Assembly: GCF_018130825.1 (NCBI RefSeq)
Contig: NZ_JAFCJS010000001.1
Coordinates: forward strand, 1,240,001-1,304,000
Length of the DNA: 64,000 nt
Source of the DNA: Bradyrhizobium liaoningense
Lineage (GTDB): Bacteria; Pseudomonadota; Alphaproteobacteria; Rhizobiales; Xanthobacteraceae
Direction: 5' to 3'
Positions within the stretch are counted from its first letter, which is position 1, and each line of letters opens with the position of its first letter. Positions 58,267 through 64,000 of the stretch are shown in pieces. A program made the position numbers and the translations under genes. The notes beneath the pieces are model-generated. The model was not told the DNA's origin. It ran no database searches and saw only the letters and a list, made by a program, of their open reading frames with translations.

Positions 58267-60186
58267 TCACTCGAACGTCGCGCTGTTCCAGTAGAGCGTC
58301 GGTGACCCCTTGCCGGGATGCACGACCAGAAAGCCGCCCTGCCAGGGGATCACGCTGGGCGTCCGTATGGACAGCGCGCCGGCGATGGTGCCTGAATCGC
58401 TCCAGTCCGCGCCGTCGCTGGTGACCGCGTAGCGCACCTTCTTGTTGCTGTCGGCGTAGAAGCAATAGAGCGTTCCGTTCGGCCCTCCCGCGAGCGCGCC
58501 GCTCGAATCCGAATAGAGCGACATGCTCGGCAAGAGGTTGGGGCCGGTCCAGTTCGATCCGTCGGGCGAGACATAGGCGCCGAGCACGGTCGGCATCCCC
58601 TTCTCGAGACCTGCGACCGGCGCCACGATCACCAGCGAGCCGCCGCAGCACTCCACCGCGGGCGCGACCAGCGCATCGCCCGCGATCGTCGCAGCCACCG
58701 GACCGTTGTCGCCGGGGAGCATCACGCGTTGCGGCGAGCTGAAGTGCACCCAGTCGGTCGTGCTGAGATACTGGATGGTGCCGTCGCTGCCGCCCCAGGC
58801 AATGTACCAGGCGCCGTTGTACTGTCCGATGCTGGCCCCGGTCTTGGCCGCCGGCGCGGGCCAGAGCCCCGGCACGCTCCATGGTCCTCCGGACCCTGTC
58901 GAGGAGGTGTAGGCGACGAGGCTTTTCTGATTGAGCAGACCGAGCAGCGCAAGGCCGCCCGAGGGCGTCGCGCAGGCGGCCAGTCCTGCGAGCTGGTTCA
59001 TCGTCGGCGACGGTGCCTTGGTCCATTGGCCCTGATTGAAGCTCCACGCACCCATCATCGGCGGGAGAAGCCCCATGCCGATGCAGATGATCTCCGATCC
59101 CGGCATCGTCGCCAGCGCCACCGGAACGAGGCTGGCGCTCGATTTGATCGGCGTGTCGGTGCCGAACGGCAGGAAGGTCGGCGTGACGGCCCAGGAGCCC
59201 CTCTGCGACGGGGTCGTCGGGCCGGTCAGGTCGCCCTTCACGATCGGCAATATCACTTCGGAGAGCCAGGCCTGCAGCGTCGTCGAGTTCGCGACGTACT
59301 GCACGGCATCCTCGACCGCCGAGTTCAGCTGCATGCCGTTTGCGGCGGCGGCGACCATTGAGCCGATCTGCGCATCGGTCAGCGTGGGCTCGAGCGGCTG
59401 TCCCCAGCGCCCCTTGAAGGCAAGCCAGGGCGGCGGGGTCACGGGAGTCGGCAGGATCGCCTGCGCATCGTTCTGGATCACGACCGGCGGGTTGGGCGTC
59501 GCCAGATTGACGTTCGGACCGCCGCCCCGCGCGTAATCGGCGACCGCGAAGCGCACATCCCACACGTCGACGCCGTCGATCTCATAGGTGTCGTTGCTCG
59601 AGGCCGGATAGTTGGCGTGCGATCCGCTCGCGACATAGACGTTCGGATGCGTGCCGCTGCTGAACGTCAGGAAGCCGTCGTTCGGCGAGCACCATTGTCC
59701 GCCCGAATGCTGCGAGAAGAACACGCCGACGACCTGCTGGGCGACATTGACGCGTACGACGACGCATTCCCAGTCGCCCCAATGGATCGAGAGCGGCATC
59801 AAGGCCCGACCGGTGGAGCCGGTCCAGCCGGTGACCTCGCAGATCTCCTGCCCGTTATAGGGATAGAACAGCCAGTACTGCAGATCGACCAAGTCGGTGC
59901 GGTCGTCGACCGGCAGGACATGGACATAGCTGGTGGCGCTGGGAAGATAGCCCTTCATCAGCGAGGCCCATATGACCTGCGGCGCGACCAGATAGTCGTC
60001 GGGACTGCTCTGCTCGACCGTCCCCCAATTCCACTGACCGGGACCGGAATAGATGCCGCCGGCGGCCTGGTAGCCGACCTGGTTGATGTACCAGTCGGTC
60101 GACGAGGGCAGATTGACCTCGTCCTTGTCGAGATGAAGCATCGGCGCGAAGTTCGACACGAGTTCGGCAAGCGTAGGCCAGGCCAT
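58267..60186 (-). CDS. Vps62-related protein with C-terminal propeller-like repeats
   Basis: A 639-residue protein. Residues 1-230 resemble the Vps62 family (FAPMLHLDKDEVNLPSSTDWYIN; WGDWECVVVRVNVAQQVVGVFFSQHSGGQW; YVASGSHANYPASS). The second half (about 370-639) has repeated blocks of about 55-60 residues with W-aromatic patterns (MGAWSFNQGQWTKAP, GGPWSVPGLWPAP, SPDGSNWTGPNLL, TSDGADWSDSGTI), like sialidase-type propellers. No secretion signal. The combination suggests carbohydrate or membrane interaction, but function is unknown. ATG chosen after a non-conserved extension. Confidence 0.78.
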   Translation of the reverse strand: MAWPTLAELVSNFAPMLHLDKDEVNLPSSTDWYINQVGYQAAGGIYSGPGQWNWGTVEQSSPDDYLVAPQVIWASLMKGYLPSATSYVHVLPVDDRTDLVDLQYWLFYPYNGQEICEVTGWTGSTGRALMPLSIHWGDWECVVVRVNVAQQVVGVFFSQHSGGQWCSPNDGFLTFSSGTHPNVYVASGSHANYPASSNDTYEIDGVDVWDVRFAVADYARGGGPNVNLATPNPPVVIQNDAQAILPTPVTPPPWLAFKGRWGQPLEPTLTDAQIGSMVAAAANGMQLNSAVEDAVQYVANSTTLQAWLSEVILPIVKGDLTGPTTPSQRGSWAVTPTFLPFGTDTPIKSSASLVPVALATMPGSEIICIGMGLLPPMMGAWSFNQGQWTKAPSPTMNQLAGLAACATPSGGLALLGLLNQKSLVAYTSSTGSGGPWSVPGLWPAPAAKTGASIGQYNGAWYIAWGGSDGTIQYLSTTDWVHFSSPQRVMLPGDNGPVAATIAGDALVAPAVECCGGSLVIVAPVAGLEKGMPTVLGAYVSPDGSNWTGPNLLPSMSLYSDSSGALAGGPNGTLYCFYADSNKKVRYAVTSDGADWSDSGTIAGALSIRTPSVIPWQGGFLVVHPGKGSPTLYWNSATFE

Positions 60187-60698
60187 GATTTGCTCCCTGC
60201 AGGTCGTGGATCGACGGGTTTTGGATCGACGGCCGGGAGCTTCCAGCAAGCGATATCAGGCACGAAGCAGCCCCGCCCTCGCGGGCGACAGTCTAAGACA
60301 ATACACCCTTAAAGCGAACTAACTTGATGCTGAAATTTGGAGCAGGCATACGTGGGGAATTTCACATTGCCGTCATTGCGTCGGTGGAGGTGACGGCGCG
60401 CGGCCAACCATGCTCAGTCCGTGCGTGCCAGCCATGGTGTCTCCATAGCTCTCATCGGCCTTCTGTGGGAGCCACGGGAAGCGAGACCAATCGCGAGACT
60501 TCGGGACGCAAGGATGGTCGGCTGGCTTGGGACATTACGAAGGTTGTGGAGGAGACCCATCCCGACAATTTCGTCGCGCCATATCGGAGGCAAACTGGTT
60601 TATGACCATCACTATCATAATGTGGTGCAATACGCCTTCGTCTAACTCATCGCACCAATCCATTTGACATAAGATGCAATGATTCCGGGGAGCGAGCC
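60187..60698. other. AT-richer intergenic region at the left edge of an islet
   Basis: About 510 bases without a convincing gene. Base composition falls clearly compared with the DNA to the left. A TTGACA hexamer at 60664-60669 may belong to the promoter of the ATPase gene. Short frames here lack ribosome binding sites and family resemblance. Confidence 0.5.
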
Positions 60699-62195
60699 GT
60701 GTTCAAGAGCGAAGTGCGCGACAGCACAATTAATGCCTTACTCGACAAGGCCAGAGAGCGAAATTACGGACAATATCTGGCAAAGATGGTCCTCAAGAAG
60801 GTTCGCGGATTTAGCGATGAGCCCATCTCTTTCGATTTTCCTGTCACTGCGATCATAGGCCCGAACGGCGGAGGCAAAACCACTGTCTTGGGTGCTGCGG
60901 GCATCATCTACAAAGATGTTGCACCTCGTACGTTCTTCTCGAAGAGCGGGAAGTACGACGCTGGGATGCAAGATTGGTCAATTGAGTACGAGCTCATTGA
61001 TCGAAAGGTTGCCCCCAAAGATCACATCAGGCGAACCGCTAGCTTTAAGAGCCTTAAATGGAATCGTGACGCCATGGATAGGCAAGTTCTCGTCTTCGGC
61101 GTCTCTCGAACCGTGCCTGCAAGCGAGCGAAGGGAACTGCTAAGCTGTACTTCTCGAAAATTTTCTGTACCCGAGAGTCAGATAGTCGGCTTTTCGCAGG
61201 ATCTAAATCAAGCAGTTTCTCGAATTTTGGATAAGGACGTAAGTGGATTCAAGCAACTGAAAATCCACGCATCCGGCGACGTCACTCTGCTAACAGGACA
61301 GACATTGAACGGCGTCCAATACTCCGAGTTTCATTTTGGCGCCGGGGAATCGAGCATCATCCGCATGGTTGCGGCCATCGAAACGGCACAGGATCAGACT
61401 TTAGTTTTGATCGAAGAAATCGAGAATGGATTGCATCCGGTCGCCACAATTCGGCTGGTCGAATATCTGATTTGGGCTGCTGAGCGCAAAAAGATCCAAG
61501 TCATTTTCACGACACATTCGAATGAAGCCCTTCAACCCTTACCAAGCAAAGCAATCTGGGCGGCGACAAAAGACAAGCTGTTTCAGGGAAAACTCGATAT
61601 TGCGTCCCTACGGGCAATTACTGGGCAGATCGAAACTTCATCGGTGGTATTCGTTGAGGACGATTTCGCAAAAACCTGGGTGGAATCAATACTCCGGCAG
61701 GGCACCAATCGCCCTATCGAACACTTTCAGGTGCACGCGATGGCCGGCGACGGAGCAGCCGCGGCAATGAACAGCTATCATAATGCTAATCCAGCAATTA
61801 GCGTCCCTTCGGTATGCGTGATAGACGGGGATTCGAAGCAAGACGAGAATCCCTCCAAAGGCGTATTTCGTCTTCCAGGCAATGCACCCGAAGCATTCGT
61901 GTTCGATAGCTGCGTAGAGTCGTGGCCAGCGATCGGCGGCAAGTTGTCCGTTGCTCTCCTCCAAGAATTTACTGAAAGCGATCGCGTCCTCGAGGCTTGC
62001 AAGCAAGTTCGCTTATCAAACAAAGATACCCACTTGCTCTTTTCGCAACTCGGCGCGAAGTTGGGATTAATACCCGCACAAACGGTGAGCTTGGCCTTCA
62101 CCACTATTTGGGCGCAGAATAACAAGCAGGCCGTCGAAAAATTGGCGACCAGCATCATCGAATTCAGCGGAGCCGGAAAGGCCAAACTCGCCTGA
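60699..62195 (+). CDS. OLD-like AAA/ABC ATPase with TOPRIM-like C terminus
   Basis: A 498-residue protein. The ATPase has Walker A IIGPNGGGKTTVLGAAG near residue 52, the signature-like FHFGAGESSIIRMVAAIE, Walker B LVLIEEIENGLHPVATIRL and the TTHSNEAL switch. After residue 330 comes a possible TOPRIM domain: VVFVEDDFAKTWVESIL with acidic residues and VCVIDGDSK (DxD). This layout matches OLD-family and related anti-phage nucleases. Its GC content is lower than that of its surroundings. No partner nuclease such as UvrD/GajB is adjacent. Confidence 0.75.
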   Translation: MFKSEVRDSTINALLDKARERNYGQYLAKMVLKKVRGFSDEPISFDFPVTAIIGPNGGGKTTVLGAAGIIYKDVAPRTFFSKSGKYDAGMQDWSIEYELIDRKVAPKDHIRRTASFKSLKWNRDAMDRQVLVFGVSRTVPASERRELLSCTSRKFSVPESQIVGFSQDLNQAVSRILDKDVSGFKQLKIHASGDVTLLTGQTLNGVQYSEFHFGAGESSIIRMVAAIETAQDQTLVLIEEIENGLHPVATIRLVEYLIWAAERKKIQVIFTTHSNEALQPLPSKAIWAATKDKLFQGKLDIASLRAITGQIETSSVVFVEDDFAKTWVESILRQGTNRPIEHFQVHAMAGDGAAAAMNSYHNANPAISVPSVCVIDGDSKQDENPSKGVFRLPGNAPEAFVFDSCVESWPAIGGKLSVALLQEFTESDRVLEACKQVRLSNKDTHLLFSQLGAKLGLIPAQTVSLAFTTIWAQNNKQAVEKLATSIIEFSGAGKAKLA

Positions 62196-62377
62196 AATAG
62201 ACAGACGCCGAGCAAGATGATGAAAGCTTGTCCGAACCAGAGAATCGGAAACCCGTTCAGTATCCGGGCGGACGTTAAGGCGACACTCTGTCAGTGAAGT
62301 GCATGACGAACTTGTCTAGATCTCGGTAGGTCCGTCGCGAATTATTTGGCCGACGAGCTGACCGCAAGCAAGCACGC

Positions 62378-63322
62378 TTACTTGCGATATGGTGCGCTTG
62401 AACGACGAAACGTGATGCCAGAGTGGCCATACCCCAATGAATCCGCGAGATATGTAAGAACGCGCGTGCTCTCCATTGCGGGGGCGCGCGGTCCGATTAC
62501 AATTTCTTCAATCGGCATAAGTTTCTCATCCTGAGCGCTCGTCATATCGAGCACTCGATAAGGAACCAAGCGATTAGCCGAAGCTCTGTATCGCACCTCG
62601 CCTCTGAGGGCCATGATTCGCCACTCTCGCTCTTCGTGAAAGGCCGGATGCTTACATTCGAACGCGACTTCATGCAGAAACTCGCTGATCCTCAATTGCA
62701 CCCAACTCTCGAAAGTCGTCTCTGGCCATCCATAGGTATGAAGCCGACTTGCGAACGGTGCGAGCGCAGAAGCAAAGTCCGAGAAGTATCCAGTGACTAT
62801 TTGCTCCTCAGCGGATCCACCATAGATCATCCGCTTAAGGTTAGCCTCATGATCGGATAAGACTCGAAGCTTGCTCGGATCGAAGCCTATGGCAAAGCCC
62901 ATTCCGTCCGCCGCATATGCTCGCCACTGACTGAGCACATCTCCATCTTCAGAAAAGCAGGCTACGTAAACGCCGAGTCCAATTAGCGTTCGGCGGAAGG
63001 TTGCTCCCACCTCGGAGGTCTGCCGGAATTGCTCAACGAGGAACTCGGATCCTTTGGAGTGTCGCGCACCGAGGTGGTTCGCGACGTTCTTGAACAATGA
63101 CGCTAACTCGTCCTCATCGTTGAGATAATCTGTATGTGTCGCCCAAATCTGGCGGTTCTGAAGGATACCAAGAAGGGCAGTGGCGTCGCAGTAGTGATAG
63201 ATTAATCTCGGAAGTGCCCGTCGCCCATGAAGCGCCCTTAGCCCCCTATCATAGGCAGTGTGAACTCCTGTCACGAGCTCTCTTGGCGGACGCACTCGCC
63301 GTCCGACACCGCGCCCTTTCAT
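62378..63322 (-). CDS. DUF2971 family protein
   Basis: A protein of about 314 residues with the DUF2971 pattern: LIYHYCDATALLGILQNRQIWATHTDYLNDEDEL, YVACFSEDGDVLSQWRAYAADGMGFAIGFD and FHEEREWRIMAL. DUF2971 proteins often occur in mobile or defence islands; biochemical function is unknown. The ATG at the guaA stop (shared base) is used, but the true start may be further in, near residue 40, as the first residues are not conserved-looking. It converges with the OLD-like gene. Confidence 0.78.
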   Translation of the reverse strand: MKGRGVGRRVRPPRELVTGVHTAYDRGLRALHGRRALPRLIYHYCDATALLGILQNRQIWATHTDYLNDEDELASLFKNVANHLGARHSKGSEFLVEQFRQTSEVGATFRRTLIGLGVYVACFSEDGDVLSQWRAYAADGMGFAIGFDPSKLRVLSDHEANLKRMIYGGSAEEQIVTGYFSDFASALAPFASRLHTYGWPETTFESWVQLRISEFLHEVAFECKHPAFHEEREWRIMALRGEVRYRASANRLVPYRVLDMTSAQDEKLMPIEEIVIGPRAPAMESTRVLTYLADSLGYGHSGITFRRSSAPYRK

Positions 63323-64000
63323 CACTCCCACTCAATCGTCCCAGGCGGCTTGCTCGTCACGTCGTACACCACCCGGTTCACGCCCTTCACCTCGTTGATG
63401 ATGCGCGTGGCGGTCTCGCCCAGGAATTTCATGTCGAACTGGTAGAAGTCCGCGGTCATGCCGTCGGTGGAGGTGACGGCGCGCAGGCCCACGACGTAGT
63501 CGTAGGTGCGGCCGTCGCCCATGACGCCGACCGTCTTCACCGGGAGCAGCACGGCGAAAGCCTGCCAGATCTCGTCGTAGAGGCCGTGCTTGCGGATCTG
63601 GTCGATGTAGACGGCGTCCGCTTTGCGCAGGATGTCGAGCTTGTCCCTGGTGATGTCGCCGGGGCAGCGGATGGCGAGGCCCGGGCCCGGGAACGGGTGG
63701 CGGCCGACGAAGATTTCGGGGAGGCCCAGCTCACGGCCGAGCTTGCGCACCTCGTCCTTGAACAGCTCGCGCAAGGGCTCGACGAGCTTCATGTTCATGC
63801 GCTCGGGGAGGCCGCCGACATTGTGGTGCGACTTGATCGTGACCGAAGGTCCGCCGGTGAAGGAGACGCTCTCGATCACGTCGGGGTAGAGCGTGCCTTG
63901 CGCGAGGAAATCGGCGCCGCCGATCTTCTTGGCCTCAGCTTCGAACACCTCGATGAAGAGGCGGCCGATGGTCTTGCGCTTGGTTTCGGGATCGGTGACG
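63322..64000 (-). CDS. guaA: GMP synthase, C-terminal part (cut by window edge)
   Basis: The visible 225 residues are the C-terminal part of glutamine-hydrolysing GMP synthase: end of the ATP-pyrophosphatase domain ([46 protein letters not shown]) and the dimerisation domain ending [18 protein letters not shown]. It converts XMP to GMP in purine synthesis. The N-terminal amidotransferase domain lies outside the window. The 3' end of guaA is a known integration site for genomic islands, and AT-richer DNA follows it here. Confidence 0.97.
   Translation of the reverse strand, partial: VTDPETKRKTIGRLFIEVFEAEAKKIGGADFLAQGTLYPDVIESVSFTGGPSVTIKSHHNVGGLPERMNMKLVEPLRELFKDEVRKLGRELGLPEIFVGRHPFPGPGLAIRCPGDITRDKLDILRKADAVYIDQIRKHGLYDEIWQAFAVLLPVKTVGVMGDGRTYDYVVGLRAVTSTDGMTADFYQFDMKFLGETATRIINEVKGVNRVVYDVTSKPPGTIEWE

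Noticed and set aside
60324..60645. Two short overlapping frames before the OLD-like gene
   Set aside because: No Shine-Dalgarno, no hydrophobic or domain pattern, and Cys/Trp-rich odd composition. Not supported as genes.
1..64000. CRISPR array, prophage, IS element or rRNA genes
   Set aside because: No regularly spaced direct repeats, phage structural genes, transposase or integrase frames, or rRNA-like stretches were seen.

Overview
The window is high-GC chromosomal DNA that looks like Bradyrhizobium or a close relative in the Nitrobacteraceae (Alphaproteobacteria). The signs are the protein types, a complete liv branched-chain amino acid operon, many one-component regulators, and short palindromic interspersed repeats of the kind common in that group. 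There is no plasmid or phage backbone, no rRNA gene, no canonical tRNA gene and no CRISPR array. The right edge cuts the guaA gene.

Layout. 0-5.4 kb: nnrU-like gene, a secreted hypothetical, prfC, sugE behind a guanidine-II (mini-ykkC) riboswitch, and a DUF47-pit phosphate transport pair with a Pho box. 5.5-10.2 kb: livG-livF-livK-livH-livM. 10.5-15.7 kb: PAS protein, ArsC/Spx-like reductase, csaA, TetR plus TSUP transporter, a glutathione transferase, small genes and a DUF429 protein. 15.8-19.6 kb: an RNA-metabolism locus made of a candidate small RNA, four tandem Y RNA-like elements with circularly permuted tRNA-like modules, a Ro60 (TROVE/vWA) gene and the RNA ligase gene rtcB, closed by a strong terminator. 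19.6-28.1 kb: ECF sigma with a DUF2892 partner, serine hydrolase, GNAT, Lin0512 protein, acetolactate synthase-like enzyme, LysR/SDR/tautomerase, methyltransferase and PadR. 28.2-37.6 kb: two GntR-controlled catabolic modules, one pairing a symporter with a threonine aldolase, the other pairing an amidase and hydratase with a polar amino acid ABC transporter. 37.6-46.2 kb: ohrR/ohr, cupins, a MarR-GNAT fusion, SDR/LysR, an MFS transporter, a frameshifted cupin gene and a winged-helix/TPR regulator. 46.3-60.2 kb: kinase-like protein, vanadium haloperoxidase-like protein, several regulator-target pairs with clear operators, a degenerate peptide deformylase, a TetX-like monooxygenase and a Vps62-like two-domain protein. 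60.2-63.3 kb: an AT-richer islet with an OLD-like ATPase and a DUF2971 protein against the 3' end of guaA.

The most interesting locus is the Y RNA array next to the Ro60 and RtcB genes. Three of the four elements can be folded on paper into the same Y-stem. It carries a T-arm, a hairpin-capped acceptor stem and a D-arm in permuted order, with compensating base changes between copies. Ro60, Y RNA and RtcB are known elsewhere to act in RNA quality control and repair; here there are four ncRNA copies and no rtcA or rtcR within the window.

A second theme is regulation that can be read from the DNA. Near-perfect palindromes sit at the promoters or start codons of GntR, MarR-GNAT, OhrR, PadR, TetR and ArsR genes. 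Two of these genes appear to be leaderless.
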